64,000 bases of DNA from Levilinea saccharolytica. GTDB taxonomy: Bacteria > Chloroflexota > Anaerolineae > Anaerolineales > Anaerolineaceae. Every line of letters begins with the position of its first letter. The stretch's first letter is position 1. Positions 19,017 through 27,559 of this stretch are shown one piece after another. A model generated the notes under the pieces. That model saw only the letters and a list, made by a program, of their open reading frames with translations, was not told the origin of the DNA and ran no database searches. The translations under genes were made by a program, and so were the position numbers. The DNA is taken from assembly GCF_001306035.1 (NCBI RefSeq), contig NZ_LGCM01000014.1, positions 62,501 to 126,500 of the forward strand, given 5' to 3'.

Positions 19017-20057
19017 TTATTCCACCAGCGTATCCGCCACCAGTTCACTTAACAGACCCGCCAGAAAGCGGACGGTGGAAATGGCGCGTCCGTAGGGCAT
19101 GCGCATGGGGCCCAGCACGCCCAGCGTGCCCATGGCCAGGCCAGGGGCGCCGTAGCGCGCCAACACCACCGAACAGCGGCGCAGCTCATCATACGATCCT
19201 TCGCCGCCGATGAGCACCTGAACCCCGCCCACCGGGGCATCCGTCAGCACCGTGCTGCGCGTCAGCAGGTCGTTGAGCAGGGTGCGCTCTTCCAGCAGGC
19301 GCAGCGTGCGGCGGGCTTCTTCAGAATCGGAAAATTCCGGCTCGCCCACCACATTGGTCAGCCCGTCCAGATACACCTCACCCGAAGGCAGGGCGTCGGC
19401 GCGGGCCATTTCATCCACCACCCAATCCAAAATGGCCTGTTCCAGAGCGTCTAAAGGCAGCGAGAGGGCCTGGATGGCCAGGGTGTCTTTGCCTTGCAGC
19501 AGCGCGTTCAGGCGGTCAGCCGCCGCCGAAAGCTGCTCCTGTGATACCGGCTCCGAAAGGGTCAGCAGCCGCTGGCGGATTTCGCCGCCCAGCATCACCA
19601 GCACCATCAGCACCTGCCGCCCGCGGGTGGCAATCAGCTCCACATGCTTGTACAGCACCTGTTCGGGGTGGGGGGCGGTAACCATCGAGGCCGCGCGCGA
19701 TTGGCTGGCCAGCACCGAGGCTGCCAGGCGCATCCACTGGTCGGTGTCGTGCCGCATTTGATAAAACTGGTGGGTGATGGTGCGTTGGGTCGAGGAAGGC
19801 ATATCCGACTGCTGCAAAAGGCGGCCTACGAAATAACGGTAGCCTTCATCTGAGGGCACGCGCCCCGCAGAGGTATGCGGCTGGCGCAGATAGCCCATCT
19901 CGGTCAGGGCCTGTAATTCGTTGCGCACGGTGGCCGGGCTGAAATCCAAATGGTAATGCGTCACCAGATGGTTGGAGCCCACCGGCGCAGCCGTGCGGAT
20001 GTATTCGTGGATCACCAGGGTCAGAATGAGCTTCTGACGTTCACTCAAAGCTTCCAT
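19017..20057 (-). CDS. hrcA: Heat-inducible transcription repressor HrcA
   Basis: A 346-residue repressor that binds the CIRCE element and needs the GroE chaperonin for activity in other bacteria. The N-terminal winged helix (about residues 1-75) contains VGSNHLV and SPATVRNELQALTEMGYL, the recognition helix, then QPHTSAGRVPSDEGYR, the strongest family signature. The C-terminal GAF-like domain ends with LGVLGPMRMPYGRAI. It is the first gene of the operon and sits just after a CIRCE element, so it represses itself and the chaperone genes. Confidence 0.97.
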   Translation of the reverse strand: MEALSERQKLILTLVIHEYIRTAAPVGSNHLVTHYHLDFSPATVRNELQALTEMGYLRQPHTSAGRVPSDEGYRYFVGRLLQQSDMPSSTQRTITHQFYQMRHDTDQWMRLAASVLASQSRAASMVTAPHPEQVLYKHVELIATRGRQVLMVLVMLGGEIRQRLLTLSEPVSQEQLSAAADRLNALLQGKDTLAIQALSLPLDALEQAILDWVVDEMARADALPSGEVYLDGLTNVVGEPEFSDSEEARRTLRLLEERTLLNDLLTRSTVLTDAPVGGVQVLIGGEGSYDELRRCSVVLARYGAPGLAMGTLGVLGPMRMPYGRAISTVRFLAGLLSELVADTLVE

Positions 20058-20068
20058 CGCTCACCTTT

Positions 20069-20095
20069 TTAGCACTCGAACGCTGAGAGTGCTAA
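20069..20095 (-). promoter_or_regulatory. CIRCE operator
   Basis: TTAGCACTC, nine bases and GAGTGCTAA: a perfect match to the CIRCE consensus. It lies 11 bases upstream of the hrcA start and directly after the promoter, where bound HrcA blocks transcription. Confidence 0.98.
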
Positions 20096-20109
20096 AATAT
20101 ACAGGAATG

Positions 20110-20138
20110 ATGATACCATGCCTGAAAATCAGCGTCAA
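20110..20138 (-). promoter_or_regulatory. Promoter of the hrcA operon
   Basis: On the minus strand TTGACG (20133-20138), a 17-base spacer and TATCAT (20110-20115). It is a housekeeping-type promoter immediately upstream of CIRCE, the usual layout. Confidence 0.75.
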
Positions 20139-20274
20139 GCGGGCAGCGGCGGTTCTGATAAAAGATTTATATCCGGCCGCTGGGCTTGAAGCAGACATGT
20201 ACCGGGGGACAGCCAGCATAAAAGTTCATTTAATTCTCTTTGCCTTTTCGGTATGAAAATTTTGTGTTTTTAGG

Positions 20275-20280
20275 TACAAT
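20275..20280 (+). promoter_or_regulatory. -10 box of the transporter operon
   Basis: TACAAT lies 14 bases before the palindromic operator and 60 bases before the chosen start codon. The -35 region is poor. Confidence 0.45.
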
Positions 20281-20293
20281 CAAGCTATCCCGT

Positions 20294-20313
20294 CCATGTT
20301 ACCGGTAACATGG
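20294..20313 (+). promoter_or_regulatory. Perfect 20-bp palindrome, LacI-family-type operator
   Basis: CCATGTTACCGGTAACATGG is perfectly self-complementary with a central CG, as in operators of LacI/GalR-family repressors; the core resembles the gluconate repressor (GntR of E. coli) site. It lies just downstream of the -10 box, an ideal repression site for the sugar-transporter operon. No such repressor gene is in the window. Confidence 0.7.
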
Positions 20314-20339
20314 AAACCCCTACCCCCATCGAGGCTTTT

Positions 20340-21728
20340 ATGCGCCGAATCGCCAATCCGCTGGTTCAAGACGCCCAAATTCAAACCTCCTCCGGCCAAC
20401 GCTGGCTGTATGCCCTGGGCAACCTCGGCTGCGCCATCCCCTACCAAACCGTGGGGGCGGTGGCGCTGTTTTTCTATGTGGATGTGCTCAAGCTGCCGCC
20501 GCTGTGGGCTTCGGCGGTGATGACCGCCTACGCCATCTTCAACGCGGTCAACAACCCCCTCATGGGTTACCTCTCCGACCGCACCAAATCGCGCTGGGGA
20601 CGGCGCATTCCGTTCATCTTATTTGGGACAGTGCCCTACGCTCTGTTTTTCGCCGCCCTGTTCCTGGCGCCTTTCAACGGGGCCGACCAACCCGTTGCCC
20701 TGCTGATCTGGTTCATCGCAGCCCTGTTCCTCTTTGAAACCCTGGCCACCGTGGTGCAAACCGCCTATTACGCCCTGCTGCCGGAAATGTTCTCCGAGTA
20801 CCACGACCGCACCAGTGTGGCGGTGCGCATGAATATTTTTATGACGGTGGGGCTGATCATCGGCGCGGCTTTGCCCATCTCGCTGGCATCCGTCCTCGGC
20901 TGGCCGTGGATGGGCCTGCTGCTGGGGCTCATCTCTGCTGCCGCCCTGCTGTTTGCCGTGCGCGGCATGTTCGAGCGCCAATCCAACCTCAGCGCGCCCG
21001 AAGTGCCCTGGTGGCAGTCGGTGAAAGCCACCTTTTACAACCGCAGCTTCCTCACCATCGTGTTTGCCCAAACCATGCGCCATTTCGCCACGGCTGTGGC
21101 CTCCTCCGGTCTGGCGTTCTACACCAAATACAGCCTGGGGGCCGACCCTGCTTCTTCCTCCATGATTCTGGCGACCATTTTCATTGTGGCCACCCTGGCG
21201 CTGTACCCGTGGAAGCGTTTCCTGGCCAACCGTCTGGAGGCGCGCACCACCCTGCTGATCGCCTACGCCCTCATGGGCGTGTCCACCATTCCGCTGTATC
21301 TGGCGCAAAGCCTGCTGGCGGCCTTGCTCACCGCGGCCTTGATGGGTACCGCCCTGGCGGGGCTGCTGCTCATGGGCGACGTGACCCTTTCGGATGTGAT
21401 TGATGAAGATGAGACCCAAACCGGTCAGCGCCGCGAAGGCATGTACTTCGGCATGAGCGGATTTGTGATCACCTTTGCCTACGCCCTCAGTTCGCTGGTG
21501 TTTGGGTGGCTGTCCACCGCCTACGGCTACGATCCGCTGGCCAGCGCCCAGCCGGAGAGCGTGGCGGAGGGTTTTCGCATCTTCATGAGCATCCCGCCCG
21601 CGGTAGGCTCGCTGCTGGCCTTTGCCGCCCTGTGGTTCTACCCGCTGCACGGCGCGCGGCTGAAACAGGTCAAAGCCCTGCTGCAAGCCAAGTCCGCCAG
21701 CGCCGATCTGGCCCAACCCCAGGAGTGA
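20340..21728 (+). CDS. GPH-family (MFS) cation/sugar symporter
   Basis: An integral membrane transporter of about 462 residues with 12 predicted helices, of the glycoside-pentoside-hexuronide family (MelB type). The signature NPLMGYLSDRTKSRWGRRIPFILFG-like loop between helices 2 and 3 is present, with the conserved Asp and Arg residues. It probably takes up an oligosaccharide or glycoside with H+ or Na+. The ATG at 20340 has GAGG 5 bases upstream and leaves the palindromic operator in the untranslated leader; an in-frame ATG at 20310 overlaps the palindrome and is the alternative. A paralogous transporter follows after the hydrolase. Confidence 0.88.
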   Translation: MRRIANPLVQDAQIQTSSGQRWLYALGNLGCAIPYQTVGAVALFFYVDVLKLPPLWASAVMTAYAIFNAVNNPLMGYLSDRTKSRWGRRIPFILFGTVPYALFFAALFLAPFNGADQPVALLIWFIAALFLFETLATVVQTAYYALLPEMFSEYHDRTSVAVRMNIFMTVGLIIGAALPISLASVLGWPWMGLLLGLISAAALLFAVRGMFERQSNLSAPEVPWWQSVKATFYNRSFLTIVFAQTMRHFATAVASSGLAFYTKYSLGADPASSSMILATIFIVATLALYPWKRFLANRLEARTTLLIAYALMGVSTIPLYLAQSLLAALLTAALMGTALAGLLLMGDVTLSDVIDEDETQTGQRREGMYFGMSGFVITFAYALSSLVFGWLSTAYGYDPLASAQPESVAEGFRIFMSIPPAVGSLLAFAALWFYPLHGARLKQVKALLQAKSASADLAQPQE

Positions 21729-21732
21729 ACCC

Positions 21733-22638
21733 ATGCCTTTTCTGATCGCTGCTCTGGTTTTGCTGCTGCTCCTGCTGGTGGGCGGGCTGTATTTTGCCTA
21801 CATTGTCACCTTCCCCAAATGTTTTGGCTTTGAGGAAACCTACGAGATTGAAAAAGCCAGCGGCAAGCTGGTGGAAGCCGATTTTCAGCGCATGGAAAAA
21901 GAAGTCCTGCGGCTGCCTTCGCCCCACGGCTACGAGCTGCACGGCTATTACTTTCCGGTGCCCGGCTCCAAACGCGGTGTGATCCTTTCGCACGGCATCA
22001 CCTACACCCTGTTCGGTTCCGTGAAATACATGAAAATCTTCCGCGACCTGGGGTTCAACGTGCTGATCTACGACCTGCGCAACCACGGCAGGAGCGGCGG
22101 GCGCAACTCCACCTTTGGCTATTATGAACGCTGCGACTTGCAGGCGCTCACCACCTGGATGATCGAAAAAATCGGCCCGGACGCCGTCATCGGAACCCAC
22201 GGCGAGTCGATGGGCGCGGGGATTTCCTTGATGCACGCGGCGCTGGATGCGCGCATCCGTTTTGTGGTCTCGGACTGCAGTTACAGCGATTTGCCCGACC
22301 TTTTAAGCTACCGCATAAAACAGGATTACCATCTGCCGGCCTTCCCCCTGATTCCCGCGGCCAGCCTGATGAGTAAACTGCTCACCGGCATGCGCTTTGA
22401 GGACGTGCGCCCCGCCCAGGAAGTGCAAAAAATCAATGCACCGGTGCTTTTCATCCACGGCGCGGAGGATGATTTCATCCCCACCCGCCAGGTGTACGCC
22501 CTGTACGAAAATAAGACCCGCGGCCCGCGCCAGATGTACGTAGCGCCCAACGCGGCGCATGCCGAATCCTTCTGGACGAATCAAGAAGAATACACCCGGG
22601 TAGTCACCCGCTTCTTGATGGAAAATCAAATTCTTTAG
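21733..22638 (+). CDS. Alpha/beta hydrolase, membrane-anchored
   Basis: A 301-residue protein with an N-terminal transmembrane helix (about residues 2-24) and an alpha/beta hydrolase domain. The nucleophile elbow is GTHGESMGAG (G-x-S-x-G with Ser in GES), the acid lies in FIHGAEDDFIP and the histidine in NAAHAESF. It resembles the BAAT/YqiA-like or acyl-esterase groups used to deacylate sugars or esters. It begins 4 bases after the first transporter and ends 21 bases before the second, so the three form an operon. An esterase paired with glycoside transporters suggests processing of acylated sugars, by inference. Confidence 0.85.
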   Translation: MPFLIAALVLLLLLLVGGLYFAYIVTFPKCFGFEETYEIEKASGKLVEADFQRMEKEVLRLPSPHGYELHGYYFPVPGSKRGVILSHGITYTLFGSVKYMKIFRDLGFNVLIYDLRNHGRSGGRNSTFGYYERCDLQALTTWMIEKIGPDAVIGTHGESMGAGISLMHAALDARIRFVVSDCSYSDLPDLLSYRIKQDYHLPAFPLIPAASLMSKLLTGMRFEDVRPAQEVQKINAPVLFIHGAEDDFIPTRQVYALYENKTRGPRQMYVAPNAAHAESFWTNQEEYTRVVTRFLMENQIL

Positions 22639-22659
22639 CCCTACTTGATGAGGATGATC

Positions 22660-24069
22660 ATGTCTGAAAACCTGGCTTTACAAGAAGAGAAAGTGCCCCT
22701 GAAGAGCAGGATCTGGGTATCCATCGCGGATGCTGCCTGCGCCATGCTGAACACCTTTGTGGTCAGCATCGGCCTGACCTATTATTTCACCAGCTTCCGC
22801 GGCATGGACCCGGGGCTGGCGGCCACCGTCTGGCTGCTCTTCGGCATCTGGAACGCGGTCAACGACCCGCTGTTTGGCTACATCAGCGACCGCACCAAAA
22901 GCGCGCTGGGGCGGCGCATCCCCTACATCCGCTTCGGCGCGCCGCTGATCGGGTTGGCCTTTGTGCTGTGCTGGGTTAATTTTGGCGGCGCACAGGCCAG
23001 CCAGACGGTCATGTTCATTCAGATGACCGCCCTGCTGTTCATCTTTGACGTGCTCTACACCGCCATCGCCACCAGCATTTACGTCATGCCCTTTGAAATG
23101 GCCGTCTCCAATAAGGCGCGCAGCAGCATCTTCATCTGGAAGCTGATCTTCTCCGTGTTCCCCCTGGCCGTGCCGCTGGTGCTGTGGGGCTTTATTAAAC
23201 CCGAGCCCGGCGCCAACCCGCTCACCTTCCAGATCATCATGGCGGGTTTTGGCGTGGTCATGGCCGCCCTGATTTTCTTCAGCACCTATTTCTACAAAGA
23301 GATGCACTTCCAGCAGGAAGAAGAACAGCTGCCCTTCCTCAAGTCGCTCAAAGAGTGCTTCACCAACCGCTCCTTCATCGTCTTTGAGGTGATCAGCTTC
23401 ACCATCATCTACGTGCAGACCTCGCTGATGCTGGGCCTGAATTACTACCTGGCTGAGTTTTCCATCCCCGCTGTGCCGCTGTACGCCGCCCTGGGCGTGG
23501 GCATTGTCGGCGGAGTGTTCCTGTTCGTCAACCGCCGCGAGCCCTGGGGGGTGAAAACCTGCACAATGGTGATGGCCGCCGTATTCTCGGTGGGCTGCTT
23601 CCTGGTGTTGGCTCTGGGCCGCCAGCTGGTTCCGGCCATGCTGGGCATGTTCTGCTTCGGCATCGGCTTCGCCGGGGGCATGTATCTCATCCCGCTGATG
23701 AATGGGGATGTGGTGGACATGGATGAACACCGCACCGGCCTGCGCCGCGAGGGCATGTACGCGGGCGTGAACAGCTTCATCACCAAGCCCGCCATCAGCA
23801 TCGCCAATTCGGCCTTCATCTGGTTCCTGACCCAAAACGGCTACAACTTCTCCGGCCTGTCCGGCACGCAGTCGGCGCAGGCGGAAACCGGCATTCTGCT
23901 GGGCTGGGTGCTCATCCCCGGCATCCTGCTGGGCGTGAGCTTCTTATCCCTGTTCTATTACCCCCTGGCGGGCAAAGCCTGGGACGAGATCAAGCACACC
24001 CTGGCCCGGCTGCATGTGGAGAAAGAAAAGAACCTGCTGGCCTCCAAGGGCATTCGCTACGAGGGATAA
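22660..24069 (+). CDS. GPH-family (MFS) cation/sugar symporter, second copy
   Basis: A 469-residue, 12-helix transporter of the same family as the one at 20340, with the matching NDPLFGYISDRTKSALGRR loop. The two differ enough to have distinct substrates. The start is ATG at 22660 (MSENLALQ), with GAGG 8 bases upstream; the frame has TTG and ATG codons just before it. A hairpin with a T-run ends the operon. Confidence 0.88.
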   Translation: MSENLALQEEKVPLKSRIWVSIADAACAMLNTFVVSIGLTYYFTSFRGMDPGLAATVWLLFGIWNAVNDPLFGYISDRTKSALGRRIPYIRFGAPLIGLAFVLCWVNFGGAQASQTVMFIQMTALLFIFDVLYTAIATSIYVMPFEMAVSNKARSSIFIWKLIFSVFPLAVPLVLWGFIKPEPGANPLTFQIIMAGFGVVMAALIFFSTYFYKEMHFQQEEEQLPFLKSLKECFTNRSFIVFEVISFTIIYVQTSLMLGLNYYLAEFSIPAVPLYAALGVGIVGGVFLFVNRREPWGVKTCTMVMAAVFSVGCFLVLALGRQLVPAMLGMFCFGIGFAGGMYLIPLMNGDVVDMDEHRTGLRREGMYAGVNSFITKPAISIANSAFIWFLTQNGYNFSGLSGTQSAQAETGILLGWVLIPGILLGVSFLSLFYYPLAGKAWDEIKHTLARLHVEKEKNLLASKGIRYEG

Positions 24070-24093
24070 CGTCAGAGCCTGATTCATCGCAAA

Positions 24094-24133
24094 ACAGCCT
24101 TCTCTGGTGATCCGCCGGGGAAGGCCGTTTTTT
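24094..24133 (+). terminator. Terminator of the transporter operon
   Basis: ACAGCCTTC and GAAGGCCGT pair (one mismatch) around a 17-base loop and are followed by TTTTTT, 25 bases after the stop. Confidence 0.65.
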
Positions 24134-24160
24134 CATGCGCTTCCAGGCCTGCCCGCCTGC

Positions 24161-24189
24161 TTGCCCCAGGGGGCTTTTTCCTTTAGAAT
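24161..24189 (+). promoter_or_regulatory. Promoter upstream of kamA
   Basis: TTGCCC (24161-24166), a 17-base spacer and TAGAAT (24184-24189). The start would fall at about 24195, at the ATG of a 31-codon frame, and leaves a 165-base leader before kamA. Confidence 0.5.
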
Positions 24190-24195
24190 AACATC

Positions 24196-24291
24196 ATGCG
24201 TTTTTCGGTTTCCGTTTCTGCCATCGCGGGCTTTTTCCGCACCGACCACGACCCGCCCCCGGCGGACCGTCTGGATTGCATTGCGGCCTGA
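24196..24291 (+). CDS. Possible 31-residue leader peptide before kamA
   Basis: A short frame starting with ATG 6 bases after the TAGAAT box and ending in TGA, 69 bases before kamA. The peptide (starting MRFSVSVSAIAGFFR) matches nothing I know. The position directly after the promoter would make it a leaderless small gene or an upstream ORF that regulates kamA. It may equally be chance. Confidence 0.25.
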   Translation: MRFSVSVSAIAGFFRTDHDPPPADRLDCIAA

Positions 24292-24360
24292 ACCAAACCC
24301 TCGCTTCAGGTATCACCCGAAACCCTTTTTATAGATGGCAGTACAGTAAGGAGATTCCTC

Positions 24361-25704
24361 ATGGCTAACTTGCCTTTCCCCTCCAAGCGCGCCCCGATCT
24401 ACCAGGACATCCCCGACGAAAAATGGAATAGCTGGCGCTGGCAGTTGAGCAACCGGCTGAATTCTGCCGAAGATTTTGAGAAAGTGTTAAACCTGACCGA
24501 TTCCGAGCGACGCGCGCTGAACACGCAGAACCTCTTCCGCGTGGATATCACCCCCTACTACGCCTCGCTGATGGATCCCAACGACACCGAAGACCCCATC
24601 CGCAAGCAGGTGGTGCCGCGCGACGATGAAATTACCCCCTTCACCGGCATGATGGAAGACTCGCTGGCCGAAGACCGCCATTCCCCCGTGCCCGGTCTGG
24701 TGCACCGCTACCCCGACCGCGTGCTCATGCTGGTGACCACCCAGTGCGCGTCCTACTGCCGCTACTGCACCCGCTCGCGCATTGTGGGCGACCCCACGGC
24801 CACCTTCTCGCGCAGCGAATTTGAAATGCAGATTGACTACCTCAAACGCACCCCCCAGGTGCGCGATGTGCTCCTTTCGGGCGGCGACCCCCTGGTGCTG
24901 GCCCCCAAACTGCTGGAAGAGCTGCTCAGCCGCCTGCGGGAAATCCCCCACATCGAGATCATCCGCATCGGCTCGCGCGTGCCGGTCTTCATGCCCCAGC
25001 GCGTGGATGATGAGCTGTGCAATATGCTGCAAAAATACCATCCCCTGTGGATGAACATCCACGTTAACCATCCCAACGAAATCAGCGCCGAGCTGGCCCA
25101 GGCCACCGACCGGCTGACCCGCGCGGGCATCCCCCTGGGCAACCAGGCCGTGCTGCTGGCGGGGGTCAACGACTGCGTGCACATCCAGCGCAGATTGGTG
25201 CAGGACCTGGTGCGCATCCGCGTGCGGCCCTACTACCTCTACCAGTGCGATCTGGTGGAAGGCGCAGGGCACTTCCGCACACCGGTGGCCAAAGGCATCG
25301 AGATCATCGAAGGCCTGCGCGGCCACACCTCCGGCTATGCCGTGCCCACCTACGTGGTAGACGCCCCCGGCGGCGGCGGCAAAATCCCGCTCATGCCCAA
25401 TTATCAGGTCACCATGTCGGATCACAAGATCGTGCTGCGCAACTACGAAGGCTACATCACCACCTACGAAGAGCCGATCGAATACCGCCCCCACGACCCC
25501 AAGACCTGCGCCTACTGCCAGAACAAGCGCGTGGAGCCTGGGCAGTCCGGCCTGAGCGGCCTGCTGGACGGCGAAGAGATGTTCATCAAGCCGGAAGGCT
25601 TCGACCAGCTGCACAACCGCGGCGGCGGGGCGCACCGTCTGCGCGCAGATGACGCCAAATGGAAGCCGCTGGGCATCGGCTCCGGCTCGAAAGACGAGGC
25701 CTAA
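24361..25704 (+). CDS. kamA: Lysine 2,3-aminomutase (radical SAM, PLP)
   Basis: A 447-residue enzyme converting L-lysine to beta-lysine with a 4Fe-4S cluster, S-adenosylmethionine and pyridoxal phosphate. The radical-SAM cluster motif is CASYCRYC (CxxxCxxC, about residues 129-136). SGGDPL follows for AdoMet binding and PGGGGKIP (about residues 339-346) contains the PLP lysine. The C-terminal CAYCQNK pair matches the zinc-site region of KamA. Close relatives act on glutamate or arginine, so the substrate is probable and not certain. AAGGAG lies before the ATG. It leads an operon with a methyltransferase, an oxidoreductase and a membrane transferase; the beta-lysine acetyltransferase (AblB) that makes the osmolyte is not in the window. 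Confidence 0.93.
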   Translation: MANLPFPSKRAPIYQDIPDEKWNSWRWQLSNRLNSAEDFEKVLNLTDSERRALNTQNLFRVDITPYYASLMDPNDTEDPIRKQVVPRDDEITPFTGMMEDSLAEDRHSPVPGLVHRYPDRVLMLVTTQCASYCRYCTRSRIVGDPTATFSRSEFEMQIDYLKRTPQVRDVLLSGGDPLVLAPKLLEELLSRLREIPHIEIIRIGSRVPVFMPQRVDDELCNMLQKYHPLWMNIHVNHPNEISAELAQATDRLTRAGIPLGNQAVLLAGVNDCVHIQRRLVQDLVRIRVRPYYLYQCDLVEGAGHFRTPVAKGIEIIEGLRGHTSGYAVPTYVVDAPGGGGKIPLMPNYQVTMSDHKIVLRNYEGYITTYEEPIEYRPHDPKTCAYCQNKRVEPGQSGLSGLLDGEEMFIKPEGFDQLHNRGGGAHRLRADDAKWKPLGIGSGSKDEA

Positions 25705-25708
25705 GCCC

Positions 25709-26572
25709 TTGGCCACACATCCCCTGGTTTCCCTGGCATCCTGGACAGCCCGCCACCTGCCCGATTCCTGGCGGCGGGCGTTTTACCGTGTGCCGCCGCT
25801 GGCGCGTTTCCTGCGCAAGCAGCTCAATCAGGCTGTGCCGGAGGGGCGGGGGATGGTGGAAGTGGCCGCAGGCGGGCTGCAGGGCGCCCGCCTGAACCTG
25901 GATTTGCACAAAGAAAAAGACTACTGGCTGGGGACGTACGAAACCGAACTGCAAGAGATTGTGCGCGATTTCGTGCGCCCCGGCCAGGTGGTGTATGACG
26001 TGGGGGCCAACATCGGCTACATCAGCCTGCTGATGGCCCGCGCGGTGGGCAGCCGCGGGCAGGTATTTGCCTTCGAGGCCCTGCCGGAAAACATCTCCCG
26101 GCTGCGCGAAAACCTGGCCCTGAACGACTTTGCCAGCGGCGTGGAGGTGGTGCCCGCGGCCGTGGTAGACCGCGGCGGGCAGGTGCGCTTTTTGGTGCAC
26201 GATTCCACCAGCATGGGCAAGGTGGACGGTTCGGTGGGGCGCAGCAACCAGCAGTACCCCGGCGAGCTGTGGGTGACGGGGGTGAGCCTGGACGAATTTG
26301 TGTTCACCCAGGGCCGCCCCGCCCCCGACGTGGTGAAGATGGATATAGAAGGCGGCGAGGTGTTGGCCCTGCCGGGGATGCAGCGCATTCTGCAAACCCA
26401 TGCCCCCCTGCTGTTGGTGGAGCTGCACAGCCGCGCCGCCGCCCAAACCGCCTGGGATTTGCTGGCCCCGCTGGGGTATCAACTGTGCGCCATGACTCAC
26501 GGCGCGCCCATCCTGCACAGCGCGGCGGAACTGGACGAGCGTTCCTATGTGATCGCCCGTCCGCCTGAATAG
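25709..26572 (+). CDS. FkbM family methyltransferase
   Basis: A 287-residue S-adenosylmethionine methyltransferase. The AdoMet site is VVYDVGANIGYISLLMA (about residues 92-108); the family segment DVVKMDIEGGEVLALPGM follows near residue 210. FkbM proteins O-methylate sugars, polyketides or lipids, often in glycan clusters. The start is taken as TTG at 25709, five bases after the kamA stop, with GAGG 9 bases upstream. An in-frame ATG at 25649 inside kamA is possible but gives an unconserved N-terminus. Its position next to a GT-C-like protein hints at glycan or lipid modification. Confidence 0.82.
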   Translation: MATHPLVSLASWTARHLPDSWRRAFYRVPPLARFLRKQLNQAVPEGRGMVEVAAGGLQGARLNLDLHKEKDYWLGTYETELQEIVRDFVRPGQVVYDVGANIGYISLLMARAVGSRGQVFAFEALPENISRLRENLALNDFASGVEVVPAAVVDRGGQVRFLVHDSTSMGKVDGSVGRSNQQYPGELWVTGVSLDEFVFTQGRPAPDVVKMDIEGGEVLALPGMQRILQTHAPLLLVELHSRAAAQTAWDLLAPLGYQLCAMTHGAPILHSAAELDERSYVIARPPE

Positions 26573-26597
26573 ACCTCATTTGGTGGAGGGTACCAAG

Positions 26598-27557
26598 ATG
26601 CATTATCGGCGCTTAGGACGTTCTGGCTTGAAGGTCAGCGAGATTTCGCTGGGTTCCTGGATCACATTCGGGGGACAGGTGGACACCAGCGGCGCGCGCG
26701 ATATCATCCACGCCGCCTATGACCAGGGGGTCAATTTCTTTGACTGCGCGGATGTGTACGCCAACGGGCAGGCCGAAGTGCTGCTGGGCCGCGCCATTCA
26801 AGACCTGCCGCGCGAGGCTCTGGTGCTCTCCAGCAAGGTCTTCTGGCCCACTATGCCCGGTCCCAACGGGCGCGGCCTGTCGCGCAAGCACATTGTTGAA
26901 TCCATTCACGCCAGCCTGCGCCGCACGGGCACGGATTATCTGGATCTGTATTTCTGCCACCGCTACGACCCCGACACGCCCATTGAAGAGGTGGTGCAGA
27001 CCATGGACAGCCTGGTGCGCCAGGGCAAAATCCTCTACTGGGGCACCTCCGAATGGGAACCGGCCCAGGTGGTGCAGGCCTTTGGCGTGGCCGGGCGCTA
27101 CGGATTGATCGCGCCCAGCATGGAACAGCCGCGCTACAACCTGCTCTTCCGCCGCCGTGTAGAGGTGGAGCTGACCCCCGTCTGCAAAGAATTTGGCCTG
27201 GGGCTGACCACCTGGAGTCCATTGGAATTCGGCATCCTCTCCGGCAAATACAACGAAGGCATCCCCAGCGGCAGCCGCGCTTCGCTGCCCGAAATGGGCT
27301 GGATGCGCGATGAGCTGACCCCCGAACGGGTCAGCCAGGTGCGCCAACTGACCGCCCTGGCCCAGGAATTGGACATCACCACCGCCCAATTGGCCATCGC
27401 CTGGCTGCTGCGCCGCAAAGAGGTCAGCAGCGTCATCACCGGCGCCACCCGCCAGGAACAGCTGGATGAAAACCTGGGCGCTGCCGACGCCGTGGACCTG
27501 CTGAACGACGAAGTCCTGGAACAGATCGAACAGATCATGGGCAACCAGCCGGAATAA
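26598..27557 (+). CDS. Aldo/keto reductase (Kv-beta type)
   Basis: A 319-residue NADPH-dependent oxidoreductase with the TIM-barrel AKR signatures: the catalytic Asp and Tyr in FFDCADVYANGQAE, Lys in VLSSKVFW and His in YFCHRYDP; GWMRD and SSVITGATRQEQLDEN are the cofactor-binding end. It is closest to the Kv-beta/YghZ branch (AKR6/14), which reduces aldehydes such as glyceraldehyde-3-phosphate or methylglyoxal. GGTGGAGG precedes the ATG at 26598 (MHYRRLGRSG), six codons into the longest frame. Confidence 0.9.
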   Translation: MHYRRLGRSGLKVSEISLGSWITFGGQVDTSGARDIIHAAYDQGVNFFDCADVYANGQAEVLLGRAIQDLPREALVLSSKVFWPTMPGPNGRGLSRKHIVESIHASLRRTGTDYLDLYFCHRYDPDTPIEEVVQTMDSLVRQGKILYWGTSEWEPAQVVQAFGVAGRYGLIAPSMEQPRYNLLFRRRVEVELTPVCKEFGLGLTTWSPLEFGILSGKYNEGIPSGSRASLPEMGWMRDELTPERVSQVRQLTALAQELDITTAQLAIAWLLRRKEVSSVITGATRQEQLDENLGAADAVDLLNDEVLEQIEQIMGNQPE

Positions 27558-27559
27558 CC

